Origin: Mucilaginibacter pankratovii
Lineage (GTDB): Bacteria; Bacteroidota; Bacteroidia; Sphingobacteriales; Sphingobacteriaceae
Direction of reading: 5' to 3'
Assembly: GCF_014773265.1 (NCBI RefSeq)
Contig: NZ_JACWMY010000007.1
Location: 1 to 64,000, forward strand
DNA: 64,000 nt
Position numbers and translations under genes: made by a program. Under the pieces are notes generated by a model. The model had not been told where the DNA came from and searched no databases. It worked only from the letters and a program-made list of their open reading frames with translations. Shown here piece by piece: positions 6,969 through 15,770 of this stretch (positions are counted from its first letter, which is position 1; every line of letters begins with the position of its first letter).

Positions 6969-9449
6969 ATGAAAAATACTGCTCAGTCTACCAATGTTAC
7001 CAATCCATTTGAGGGTACCACCTCAAAAAACGCAGTAAGTGCAATTGCATTCAGGTATTTGCCGTTCTGGCCCATATTTGTGTTCACAATTATGGTGTCC
7101 CTGTCGGTAAGTTATTTCTATATTCACTACCAAACCCCTATTTACGAGGCCGGTTCTACCATATTGCTAAAAGATTCGAGAGGTACCGATGGTGCCAACG
7201 TACTGGAGGCGCTGGGGCTTAATAATGGTTCTAAAACGGTAGAGAACGAGATAGAGGTTTTAAAATCGCGCGTGTTGATGGAACAGGTTGTTAAAGACCT
7301 TGGCTTGTATGCGCAGGTTTACAGCAAAGGCGCCTTAAGAGATATCCTGATATACCCCAATCCGGTTAAATTTATAGCGCTTAACCCCGAGGATCTTCAA
7401 AATTCTCCCAACCTGCCTATTTCATTCGAGTATTTGCCAACTAACAACTATATCACTATCTCGGGTAAAAAGTATGCGTTAGGCTCTCCGGTACGTACGC
7501 CTTACGGAGATTTTATAATCAACCCGCTTAAAACAAATAAGGCAGTATCCAACCAGGTTTTTAAAGGCGAATATTATTTACAGGTACGCAGTATCAAAAC
7601 TGCCGCTAAGTATACCCAAAGCGCACTTACCGTAGCGTCGGCCGCAAGGCAATCATCATTAATTGCCCTTAAGCTGATAGACCAGGTGCCTGTACGTGCC
7701 GAGGATATTTTGAACGATCTGGTAAAAGTTTACAATGAAGCCGGTGTAACCGAGAAAACCCAAACAGCGCTAAATACGCTTAACTTTATAAACGATCGTT
7801 TGGTGCTGGTAACCAAAGAGCTTTCGGGCGTTGAGAACGAAATGCAGGATTACCGCCAAACCCAGGGCATTGTAGATCTCTCTACCGAGGGAAGGAACTA
7901 TATAGAGAACGCCCGCCAGAACGTTACCCAACTGGCGCAGATCCAAATTCAGCTGGATGTACTTAGCCAGATAGAAAAATACATTGTACGTAAAGGGAAC
8001 AGCTCCGGTACGGTACCATCCACGCTTGGTATCACCGATCCTATTTTGCTGCAATTGCTTGATAAACTTTACTCTGCCGAGCTTGAATTAACCAACTTAA
8101 GGCAAACCGCCGGCGAAAACTCGCCGCCCGTTGCCGCAGTGCAGGAACGTATAAACCAAATAAAACCAGGTTTATTAGAAAACTTAAACGCCCTGAGGCA
8201 AAACTTAGTTACCACGCAAAACAGGTTAAAAGCCGAGGGGGGTATTAACTCATCGCAATTAAGGGGGGTGCCGCAAAAGGAGCGTAAGTTTTTAGAAATA
8301 AGCCGCCAGCAAGCCATTAAAAACAATATTTACACCCTATTGCTTACCAAGCGCGAGGAAGTTGCGCTATCGCGTGCTGCAGCCGTTGCCGATAGCCGTA
8401 TTGTAAACTATGCCGAAGCAAAGGGTACGCCTGTAAAGCCTATACCGCTTAATATTTACCTGGTAGGCTTATCTATTGGGGTTATTATAGGTATCGTATT
8501 TGTTTTGATAAGAGAGCAATACAACCAGGAGGTGCTTTTCCGTACAGAAATTGAGCGCAAGACCGATGCAACCGTACTGGCCGAAATATTACACGATGAC
8601 AGCGGAGAAACCCTGGTAATCAAAGATGGCAGCCGAACGGTAATTGCAGAGCAGTTCAGGGCGCTGCGTACATCGCTTAACTTTATAGGCATCCAGGGCG
8701 ACAAAAAAACAATACTGGTAACATCATCCATATCCGGTGAGGGTAAGAGTTTTACAGCGATCAATCTCGCGGTAAGTTTGGCCCTAACGGGTAAAAAGGT
8801 GGCCATCCTCGAGTTCGATCTGCGCAAACCGAAGATCAGTAAGATGATGGAGATAACTCAGGAACCGGGTATAAGTAATTATATGGCCGGGCTGGCAACT
8901 TACGAAGAAATAAGTCTCTCCATGGCAGAGCGAGATATCCCCGGGCTGGTAATTTTACCTGCCGGTACCATTCCGCCAAACCCTACCGAGCTGATGCTGA
9001 ACGGAAGGCTGGATGTGCTGATGGCAAGGCTTAAAGAGGAGTTTGATTATATCCTTATCGATTCGCCGCCAATTGGTTTGGTTACCGATGCCAAGATCCT
9101 GAATAAGTATGTTGATGCCTGCTTGTACATGGTAAGGCATAAATACACACCTAAGTACTACTTAAATCTGATAGACCACATTTACACCAATAACGAGCTG
9201 AGCAATGTAAATATCATCTTCAACGGTTTAAAACTGCGTGGTATACTGGGCCGCTATGGCCAGGGTTATGGCGCGGGTTACGGCTACGGATATGGCTACG
9301 GCTACGGATATGGCTACGGTTACGGATATGGCTACGGTTACGGTTACACCCAGGAAGAAGATAAAAACAAAAAAGGCTTAAGAGGCTTGTTTAACGCGAT
9401 ATTTAAAAAGCCCGCAAAACGTAAGAGCAGTAAAAAATCCCAACACTAA
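6969..9449 (+). CDS. Polysaccharide tyrosine autokinase/chain-length regulator (Wzc/PCP-2a type), module A
   Basis: An 826-residue inner-membrane protein. I start at the ATG 6969; the overlapping TTG one codon earlier is less likely. A transmembrane helix near 32-52 and another near 490-512 flank a periplasmic Wzz-type domain with coiled coils. The cytoplasmic BY-kinase domain has Walker A SGEGKS (about 589-594), a Walker A' FDLRKP and Walker B YILIDSPP. The tail contains twelve tandem Tyr-Gly units, then a basic end. Tyr-rich tails are autophosphorylated in this family and control polymer length and octamer assembly. It couples to the Wza-type protein upstream. No cognate phosphatase gene is seen in the window. 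Confidence 0.92.
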   Translation: MKNTAQSTNVTNPFEGTTSKNAVSAIAFRYLPFWPIFVFTIMVSLSVSYFYIHYQTPIYEAGSTILLKDSRGTDGANVLEALGLNNGSKTVENEIEVLKSRVLMEQVVKDLGLYAQVYSKGALRDILIYPNPVKFIALNPEDLQNSPNLPISFEYLPTNNYITISGKKYALGSPVRTPYGDFIINPLKTNKAVSNQVFKGEYYLQVRSIKTAAKYTQSALTVASAARQSSLIALKLIDQVPVRAEDILNDLVKVYNEAGVTEKTQTALNTLNFINDRLVLVTKELSGVENEMQDYRQTQGIVDLSTEGRNYIENARQNVTQLAQIQIQLDVLSQIEKYIVRKGNSSGTVPSTLGITDPILLQLLDKLYSAELELTNLRQTAGENSPPVAAVQERINQIKPGLLENLNALRQNLVTTQNRLKAEGGINSSQLRGVPQKERKFLEISRQQAIKNNIYTLLLTKREEVALSRAAAVADSRIVNYAEAKGTPVKPIPLNIYLVGLSIGVIIGIVFVLIREQYNQEVLFRTEIERKTDATVLAEILHDDSGETLVIKDGSRTVIAEQFRALRTSLNFIGIQGDKKTILVTSSISGEGKSFTAINLAVSLALTGKKVAILEFDLRKPKISKMMEITQEPGISNYMAGLATYEEISLSMAERDIPGLVILPAGTIPPNPTELMLNGRLDVLMARLKEEFDYILIDSPPIGLVTDAKILNKYVDACLYMVRHKYTPKYYLNLIDHIYTNNELSNVNIIFNGLKLRGILGRYGQGYGAGYGYGYGYGYGYGYGYGYGYGYGYTQEEDKNKKGLRGLFNAIFKKPAKRKSSKKSQH
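9279..9347 (+). repeat. Tandem Tyr-Gly codon repeat in the kinase tail
   Basis: Twelve Tyr codons alternate with eleven Gly codons without interruption. The DNA repeats with an 18-base period (three Tyr-Gly pairs, the third Tyr of each unit spelled TAT and preceded by GGA) for about 3.8 copies. Such a repeat can gain or lose units by slippage without changing frame, altering the number of phosphorylatable tyrosines. Confidence 0.85.
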
Positions 9450-9500
9450 ACCGCGTGCCGCAGGCTAAATGAGTACCGGAGAAAATAATAGTAAATTATT

Positions 9501-10391
9501 ATGGAGTTGAATACGCCACATCAGGAATGGGATTTAGAAATTAAGCCTCACGATACCGTTTTTAATCTTCACTTAAAAGATGTTTGGAACTATCGCGACC
9601 TGCTTTGGTTACTGGTACGGCGCGATTTTGTATCGTTTTATAAGCAAACCGTTTTAGGCCCGCTGTGGTTTTTTATTCAGCCTATATTCACCACCATTGT
9701 TTTCACCTTTATTTTTGGCAATTTGGCCGGTATCTCTACTGATAATATTCCTAAGCCATTATTTTATATGGCAGGCACCATCGCTTGGAATTACTTCGCA
9801 GATTGCCTTACCAAAACATCAACTGTATTTAAAGATAATGCCAACATATTTGGCAAGGTATATTTCCCACGATTGATCATGCCGTTGAGTATTGTGTTTT
9901 CCAACCTGGTTAAATTCGGGGTGCAGTTTGCGTTGTTTTTAATTGTATTTGTGTATTACCTTATTCAATACCATTACTTTCCTGAAAACTTAGAACCCGG
10001 GGAAAAGGTTGAGCCTAATTTATTGCTCTTGTTATTTCCAGTGTTAATTATATTTATGGCAATTCTGGGGCTTGGGTTGGGTCTTATTATTACAGCACTC
10101 ACAACCAAATATCGCGATTTGGCTTTTGTGGTAACTTTTGGGATGCAGTTGTTAATGTATGCCACCCCGGTTATTTACCCTTATGCAGAGGCTTTGAAAA
10201 AAAGTTATCATCTGGTTGTAACGTTAAATCCTATGACGGGACTTATAGAAACTTTCAGATATGGCTTTACTGGAGGTGGCCAATTTTATCTGTGGCCTTT
10301 TATTTACAGCATTGTGGCCAGCCTGGTGCTCTTTATGATCGGACTGATCATATTTAATAAGGTTGAAAAAGATTTTGTGGACACTGTTTAA
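9501..10391 (+). CDS. ABC-2 type polysaccharide transporter permease (Wzm type)
   Basis: A 296-residue integral membrane protein with about six helices (roughly 52-75, 85-103, 125-155, 173-200, 208-230 and 263-285) and the ABC-2 permease signature region around NPMTGLIETFRYGF. The N terminus (WNYRDLLWLLVRRDF) matches the cytosolic amphipathic start of O-antigen/teichoic-acid exporters. With the ATP-binding subunit eight bases downstream it would move an undecaprenyl-linked polysaccharide across the inner membrane. It follows the kinase gene by 51 bases, so it belongs to the module A operon. Its pairing with a Wzc-type kinase is unusual. Confidence 0.92.
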   Translation: MELNTPHQEWDLEIKPHDTVFNLHLKDVWNYRDLLWLLVRRDFVSFYKQTVLGPLWFFIQPIFTTIVFTFIFGNLAGISTDNIPKPLFYMAGTIAWNYFADCLTKTSTVFKDNANIFGKVYFPRLIMPLSIVFSNLVKFGVQFALFLIVFVYYLIQYHYFPENLEPGEKVEPNLLLLLFPVLIIFMAILGLGLGLIITALTTKYRDLAFVVTFGMQLLMYATPVIYPYAEALKKSYHLVVTLNPMTGLIETFRYGFTGGGQFYLWPFIYSIVASLVLFMIGLIIFNKVEKDFVDTV

Positions 10392-10399
10392 TTTAGGCC

Positions 10400-11710
10400 A
10401 TGGGTGATATTGCTATAAAAGTTGAAAATCTATCTAAAGCGTATCAGCTGGGCGATTTTGGTACCGGCACCCTCAGCCGCGATATCGAACGCAAATGGGC
10501 CCTGCTAAGGGGGAAAGAAGATCCTTTTTTAAAAATAGGCGAAGCCAACGACCGCGCTACAGCCGGCACCAGCGATATTGTATGGAGCCTGAAAGATATC
10601 AACTTCGAAATAAATAAAGGCGATGCGGTAGGCGTTATCGGCCGTAACGGTGCCGGTAAAAGTACCTTGTTAAAAGTACTTAGCCGTGTAACGGTACCAA
10701 CAGCCGGATCTGTAAAAATTATGGGCCGGGTAGCCAGCTTGCTGGAAGTAGGCACAGGCTTCCACCCCGAGCTTACCGGTCGTGAAAATATATTTTTAAA
10801 TGGTGCCATTCTGGGCATGCGCAAGCACGAAATAAAAAAACATTTTGATGCCATTGTTGATTTTGCAGGGGTAGAACGATATATCGATACCCCAGTAAAA
10901 CGCTACAGCAGCGGTATGTATGTAAGGCTTGCCTTCGCGGTAGCGGCCCACCTCGAAAGCGAGATATTGATAGTAGATGAGGTACTCGCCGTTGGCGATG
11001 CCGAGTTTCAAAAGAAATGCCTTGGTAAAATGGGCGAAGTAAGCAAGGGCGAAGGGCGTACGGTGCTGTTTGTAAGCCATAATATGGCGGCCATTAGCAA
11101 CCTGTGTTCAAAATCCATATTACTGAAGCACGGGCAGTTGCAAACTATGGATTACACCCACACCGTAATTGATAAGTACATCCGCACCGGCGAAAATAAC
11201 GATGGGCAGGTAAACCTCGAAGATCTGATCGTCAAACAAAAATCAACCAAAGCCGGCTTTTACGCGCTGAGGTTGTTATCCCGGTCGAAGGGTATCACAG
11301 CCGATTTTGCTATAAACGAGGATGTTATTATAGAGATAGAGTACGATGTGTACGAAGATGGTACCACCATACAGCCAAGTATCCACTTGCTTGATAACTT
11401 GGATACCTGTATTTTTGCCACGTTTAGTGCACCATCGGCATCCTCTACTGTCGATCCTTTTTACAAAAAACCGTTGCAAAAGGGTAGGTACAGATCTACC
11501 TGTGTAATTCCGGGGAATTACTTAAATGATAAAAATTACAAGATCAATGCATTTTTGGTGCCCGAGAATATGGCCGATATGGCTGTTGCCGAAAGCGTAT
11601 TAGCGTTTACGGTGATAGAAACGGGCGATATGCGCAAGGAATTTACCGGTGATTGGTGGGGGGTAGTACGCCCTAAATTATCATGGAACACCGAAGCTAT
11701 TATAGCTTAG
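10400..11710 (+). CDS. Polysaccharide ABC transporter ATP-binding protein with C-terminal glycan-binding domain (Wzt type)
   Basis: A 436-residue protein. The nucleotide-binding domain has Walker A GRNGAGKS at 81-88, signature YSSGM at 169-173, Walker B LIVDE at 190-194, and a switch His in LFVSHNM. A long insertion (about 18-60) precedes the strand leading to Walker A, as in Wzt/TagH proteins. After about residue 265 a beta-rich domain of about 165 residues resembles Wzt-C, which in O-antigen exporters recognises the capped non-reducing end of the chain before export. Its presence suggests that the module A polymer carries a terminal modification. Forms the exporter with the Wzm-type permease. 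Confidence 0.92.
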   Translation: MGDIAIKVENLSKAYQLGDFGTGTLSRDIERKWALLRGKEDPFLKIGEANDRATAGTSDIVWSLKDINFEINKGDAVGVIGRNGAGKSTLLKVLSRVTVPTAGSVKIMGRVASLLEVGTGFHPELTGRENIFLNGAILGMRKHEIKKHFDAIVDFAGVERYIDTPVKRYSSGMYVRLAFAVAAHLESEILIVDEVLAVGDAEFQKKCLGKMGEVSKGEGRTVLFVSHNMAAISNLCSKSILLKHGQLQTMDYTHTVIDKYIRTGENNDGQVNLEDLIVKQKSTKAGFYALRLLSRSKGITADFAINEDVIIEIEYDVYEDGTTIQPSIHLLDNLDTCIFATFSAPSASSTVDPFYKKPLQKGRYRSTCVIPGNYLNDKNYKINAFLVPENMADMAVAESVLAFTVIETGDMRKEFTGDWWGVVRPKLSWNTEAIIA

Positions 11711-11760
11711 GTGCTTTGTTGTTCAACTTTTGATTTGTTTATCCGGAAATTGAGCCCAAT

Positions 11761-12693
11761 ATGGTGCAACCCTTACTAACAATTGCTATACCCACGTTTA
11801 ACCGGGCTCAACTATTGGGCCAATGTTTGCGCGCGCTGTTATCGCAGGTTAGCGCAGACTTGCTGCCGCGGATCGAGCTGATGGTATTTGATAATTGTTC
11901 GGCAGACAATACAACCGATATTGTAAGTAGTTTTGTTAACCGGGGGCATGATATTAAGTACTACCGAAATCAGGAAAATATAGGTGCCGACCGCAATATC
12001 GCTACTTGTTTTTTAAACGCTAAGGGTAAATATGTTTGGGTATTCTCTGATGATGATTTTCTATTGCCGGGCTATTTAAAACATATATTTGATTTACTGG
12101 ATAGCAGGGATTATGGTGCTGTTTACTTAAATGGTATTTGGTACACCGGCGATTATAATGCAGTGCCAAACGCCGTAAACCATCTTAACTACGAGGAATT
12201 TAGCAGCCCGCTTTTATACCTGCAACGGGTTAATTTTTGGGCTACTTTTATCACCGGCAACATTGTTAATAAATCCCTTTTTGCCGATTGTAGCTACATC
12301 AGCGAATTTTACGACAGCAACCTGGTACAGCTAAGCTGGATATTGCCGGCCATGTTTAAGGGCAAACCCAACCTGGTTGTAAACGATAAGGTGCTTGCTT
12401 GTAAAGAAGAAAATACCGGTGGCTATAAACTGATGCAGGTGTTTGGTAAAAATCTTAACGAGGTTTTAGATAAACTCGAAAGCAAGAAAATGGTGGATAG
12501 CAGCGCTAAACGGATAATAAATATTTACATGCTGCATACTTTTTTTCCGATGCATATTGATAAGGGAGGCAAAAGTTTTTCCAGGGAGAACAGGTTTTTT
12601 ATTTTACTGCCGGTTTTTTGGAAATACCCCTCGTTTTGGTTAAAAGTAGTACCTATGTTATTAAAAATTAAAAAACGTAAACTCGCTGTTTAA
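11761..12693 (+). CDS. Glycosyltransferase family 2
   Basis: A 310-residue GT-A enzyme. The N terminus shows the GT2 nucleotide-binding pattern (TIAIPTFNRA, then DNCSADNTTD), and FSDDDF at about 99 supplies the DxD metal site. The second half is less conserved and ends in a basic, hydrophobic stretch (FWLKVVPMLLKIKKRK) that could anchor it to the inner membrane. It would add one sugar to the growing lipid-linked glycan. Its stop overlaps the next start (TAATG), so the two are translationally coupled. Confidence 0.87.
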   Translation: MVQPLLTIAIPTFNRAQLLGQCLRALLSQVSADLLPRIELMVFDNCSADNTTDIVSSFVNRGHDIKYYRNQENIGADRNIATCFLNAKGKYVWVFSDDDFLLPGYLKHIFDLLDSRDYGAVYLNGIWYTGDYNAVPNAVNHLNYEEFSSPLLYLQRVNFWATFITGNIVNKSLFADCSYISEFYDSNLVQLSWILPAMFKGKPNLVVNDKVLACKEENTGGYKLMQVFGKNLNEVLDKLESKKMVDSSAKRIINIYMLHTFFPMHIDKGGKSFSRENRFFILLPVFWKYPSFWLKVVPMLLKIKKRKLAV

Positions 12694-13700
12694 TGAGCAG
12701 CCAACATACATCCATGAAGGTAGCGTATACCATTTGTGCTAATAATTACCTCGCTTCGGCAAAGGTGTTAAAGGAGAGTTTTACCAAACATCACCCGGAG
12801 ATACCCTTGTTTATTATTTTGGTAGATAAAAAAGACCCGGCAATAAACTACAACAATTTTTACAGCGACAGTATCCTTTTTATAGATGATATAGTTGAGC
12901 TGGATATTGACGCGCTGAGCCATAAATTCAGCATTGCCGAGCTTTGTACAACCGTAAAACCATTTGTGTTTAAATACTTTTTTAATAAGTACGATGCGGT
13001 TGTTTATATCGACCCGGATATAAAAGTATACGCCCCTTTTACCGATTGCTGGGAAGCGCTTAAAAAGTACACCTTTGTACTAACCCCGCACCTGATGAAC
13101 CCCGTTGATGACGGCAAAATACCAAGCGATTTTTACACGCTGCGTACCGGGATCTTTAACCTGGGATTTTTAGGATTAGCCAAAGGCGAAGAGCTGGAGC
13201 GGTTTTTAAACTGGTGGGGCGAACGCCTGCTGGTATACGGGCACACCAATTGGGATAAAGGGATGTTTTACGACCAGATATGGGCCAACTATATCCCGGT
13301 GATGTTTAATAACTACCTGATATTAAAACACTATGGCTATAACGTTGCCAACTGGAACTGGCACGAGCGCACATTAACCAAAAGCGGCGGCGAATGGATG
13401 GTAAATGAAAAATACCCGCTAACATTCTTTCATTTTAGCAGTTACAGGTATACCGCGCCACTGGTGCTTTGCAATTACAATACGCGCTATAACAGGTTTA
13501 ACCGCCCCGATATTGCCGAAGTGGTTGACGAATATTACGCCGACCTGAAAGCAGCCGGTGCGGATGCGGTGCGGAAAAGCCCGGCTTATTACCAGGCACA
13601 ACACGATGTATACGAACTGAAGATGTTTGCCGCGAGGCCACTTAAAGAAAAAGTACGCAACAGGCTCTCCAAAATGGTGGAGAAATATTTTAGCAGTTAA
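12693..13700 (+). CDS. Putative glycosyltransferase, GT8-like
   Basis: A 335-residue protein whose first half follows the GT-A pattern of GT8-like enzymes: an N-terminal KVAYTICANNYLASAKVL strand-helix, a FIILVD strand, and YIDPDIKV with a DPD metal motif near residue 110. The region NLGFLGL...WWGERL matches the acceptor part of putative sugar transferases often found in surface-glycan clusters. The donor sugar is unknown. Starts on the last base of the upstream GT2 stop codon and is followed after 5 bases by a DUF5672 gene, all in one operon. Confidence 0.75.
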   Translation: MSSQHTSMKVAYTICANNYLASAKVLKESFTKHHPEIPLFIILVDKKDPAINYNNFYSDSILFIDDIVELDIDALSHKFSIAELCTTVKPFVFKYFFNKYDAVVYIDPDIKVYAPFTDCWEALKKYTFVLTPHLMNPVDDGKIPSDFYTLRTGIFNLGFLGLAKGEELERFLNWWGERLLVYGHTNWDKGMFYDQIWANYIPVMFNNYLILKHYGYNVANWNWHERTLTKSGGEWMVNEKYPLTFFHFSSYRYTAPLVLCNYNTRYNRFNRPDIAEVVDEYYADLKAAGADAVRKSPAYYQAQHDVYELKMFAARPLKEKVRNRLSKMVEKYFSS

Positions 13701-13705
13701 ACAAA

Positions 13706-14557
13706 ATGGCCTCAACAAAAATGTGTGTAATTATCCCGGTGCATCAACCGATAATTTCGGCAGATGAGGCGATATCTTTGCTGGCCTGCAAAACACATTT
13801 AAGTGCGTACGATTGCTTTTTAATTTACCCCGAAGGGATGGATACCAGCGCCTATACCGCGGCGCACCCAGGTTTATTATTACACCCGGTAAACCCGGAC
13901 TGGCTTTCGTCTATAGAAAAGTATAATAAAATGAAGGTAAGTATAAGCTTCTATCAGCTGTTTGCTAAGTATCAATACATGCTTACCTACGAACTCGACG
14001 CTTATATTTTCTATAACGATTTTGATAAAGCGGGCGCATTTGCGTTCGATTACATAGGCGCGCCATTTTTTGAGGGCTATTGGGCGGCAAAACCCGGTGC
14101 CGCGTTTATGCAGGGTGGCAATTCGGGCTTTTCGGTTCGTAATATTCAGGCGTGTATAAACGCCCTGCTTTCCTTAAAAAAATACCACCCGCACTGGTTG
14201 CTTTATAAGGCGCTGCTTTCGTACTCCTCCAGGGTAAGAAACAAGCTGAATAAATGGACAAATGATAAGTACGAGGTTTTTATAACCGGCCGCTTCGCTT
14301 TTGCCTTTGCCGATTTTCATTTAAATGAGGATGTGGTATGGTCTGAAGTGATCCCGCAGCTGGTGCCGGCCTTCACCATCGCCGACCCCATGAGCGCGCT
14401 GCGTTTTAGTTTCGAATATAATTTAGAAGATTCGTTAAGGCTTACCGAAGGCAGCCTGCCGCTGGGCTGCCATGCCTGGGCTAAGCACCTGAGCTTTTGG
14501 AACAAGTACATCGATACAACAACTATTACAAAGAAAGGGCAAACCAATGAAGTTTGA
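13706..14557 (+). CDS. DUF5672-family protein (putative glycosyltransferase)
   Basis: A 283-residue soluble protein with the pattern I recognise as DUF5672: an N-terminal VIIPVHQP strand, a central LTYELDAYIF segment (acidic, DxD-like position), YIGAPFFEGYW, and QGGNSGFSVRN in the middle. DUF5672 proteins occur inside polysaccharide clusters and as domains fused to glycosyltransferases, so a sugar-transfer role is likely though not demonstrated here. Its last 11 bases overlap the next gene in another frame, pointing to translational coupling. Confidence 0.75.
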   Translation: MASTKMCVIIPVHQPIISADEAISLLACKTHLSAYDCFLIYPEGMDTSAYTAAHPGLLLHPVNPDWLSSIEKYNKMKVSISFYQLFAKYQYMLTYELDAYIFYNDFDKAGAFAFDYIGAPFFEGYWAAKPGAAFMQGGNSGFSVRNIQACINALLSLKKYHPHWLLYKALLSYSSRVRNKLNKWTNDKYEVFITGRFAFAFADFHLNEDVVWSEVIPQLVPAFTIADPMSALRFSFEYNLEDSLRLTEGSLPLGCHAWAKHLSFWNKYIDTTTITKKGQTNEV

Positions 14558-15713
14558 TTTTTACCTTTCGGAGATGTCGGTATCAGATAAACATGGCGGC
14601 GGTTTAACCCTGCAGCGCATCTTAGGCGCGGATTTGAATGATATCGATCATTTTGTGCATGTGAACCGTTTTGCGATGGATCTGCATGTAAAAGATGGCC
14701 TTTCCGGCCAAAGTCACGATTTGCTTTCGATATGGGAAAGCGATTGGGTACGCAGGCTCATCGGGCGTTCGCGGGCTTCCCGTATGAGCAAAAGGCTCGG
14801 GATGATCAAATTGCACGCCAATAGTGCTGCTAAAAAGATGGCGGCCATATTTAAGGATAAACAGGAACTTACCGGGTTGGTATGCCCACAGGGAGCCAAC
14901 GCTATTTTTACACTGGAGGCACTCAAGAAAATAAAACAGGTAAAATACATCACCTGGGTGATGGATGATCACCTGGTAAGGTATGAGAATGACGCCTGGC
15001 ATTACCCCGGCGGCACAGAGACGGTGTTTGCCAAACATCTGCGCGAGGCTGAGCATGTTTTTGTAATAAGCCCCGCCATGCAGGCTTTTTATAAAGAACG
15101 TTTCGGCGTGGAATCCACTGTGTTATTTGGTTCTTCCGGAACGGTTGAGCAGGGGGCTTCGTCGAAAAAGATGAGCGGCCCCTTAAAGATAGGGTACTTT
15201 GGTGCGGTAGCTGCCTGGCAGCGGGATGCCTTAAAAGCTGTTGCTTTGGCACTTAACGGTACCGATACACAATTGTTCATTTACTCGGGCGTGGAGCGGC
15301 TGCCCGATGATATACTTTTAGATGGCGTACATTTTAAAGGAAGCGTAGCTCCCGATAAAGTGCTTGCCGAGATGAAAAATTACGATGCGGTGCTGTTACC
15401 CATTAGTTTTCAGCAAAAAATTCGTAATATGTCGCAGTTTAACATCGCCACTAAAATGAGCGAATATTTAGCGTGCGGTGTACCGGTGCTGGCAGTAGGC
15501 CCCCCATACTCGACAATGATCCATTATCTTAATGGTCATCAAGCCGCCATTACGGTAGCATCCGATAAAGAAAACGACATCAGGGATGGCTTTAAACTGT
15601 TGCGCAATGCGCAGTATGTTGCCGAGCTGTTAAAAAACGCCCAAAAATTAGTTGCAGATGAAGTTGGCTCCGGGCCAATGCGCAGGGTGTGGGCTTCCGT
15701 GGTAAACGGTTAA
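14547..15713 (+). CDS. Glycosyltransferase, GT4/GT-B-like
   Basis: A 388-residue GT-B type protein. The N-terminal domain is divergent (SDKHGGGLTLQRI is a typical donor-loop GGG), while the C-terminal Rossmann half is clear: KIGYFGAVAAWQR, then VHFKGSV, and KMSEYLACGVPVLAVG at the nucleotide-binding helix. The usual EX7E Glu pair is replaced by K-x2-E/C-G spacing, as in many surface-glycan GT4-like enzymes. Likely a sugar transferase of module A; linkage and donor unknown. Confidence 0.82.
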   Translation: MKFDFYLSEMSVSDKHGGGLTLQRILGADLNDIDHFVHVNRFAMDLHVKDGLSGQSHDLLSIWESDWVRRLIGRSRASRMSKRLGMIKLHANSAAKKMAAIFKDKQELTGLVCPQGANAIFTLEALKKIKQVKYITWVMDDHLVRYENDAWHYPGGTETVFAKHLREAEHVFVISPAMQAFYKERFGVESTVLFGSSGTVEQGASSKKMSGPLKIGYFGAVAAWQRDALKAVALALNGTDTQLFIYSGVERLPDDILLDGVHFKGSVAPDKVLAEMKNYDAVLLPISFQQKIRNMSQFNIATKMSEYLACGVPVLAVGPPYSTMIHYLNGHQAAITVASDKENDIRDGFKLLRNAQYVAELLKNAQKLVADEVGSGPMRRVWASVVNG

Positions 15714-15770
15714 TGCCTGCGCCAAAAACATATTTAATTTACAATATACATAACCTTTGCTTAACGTACT

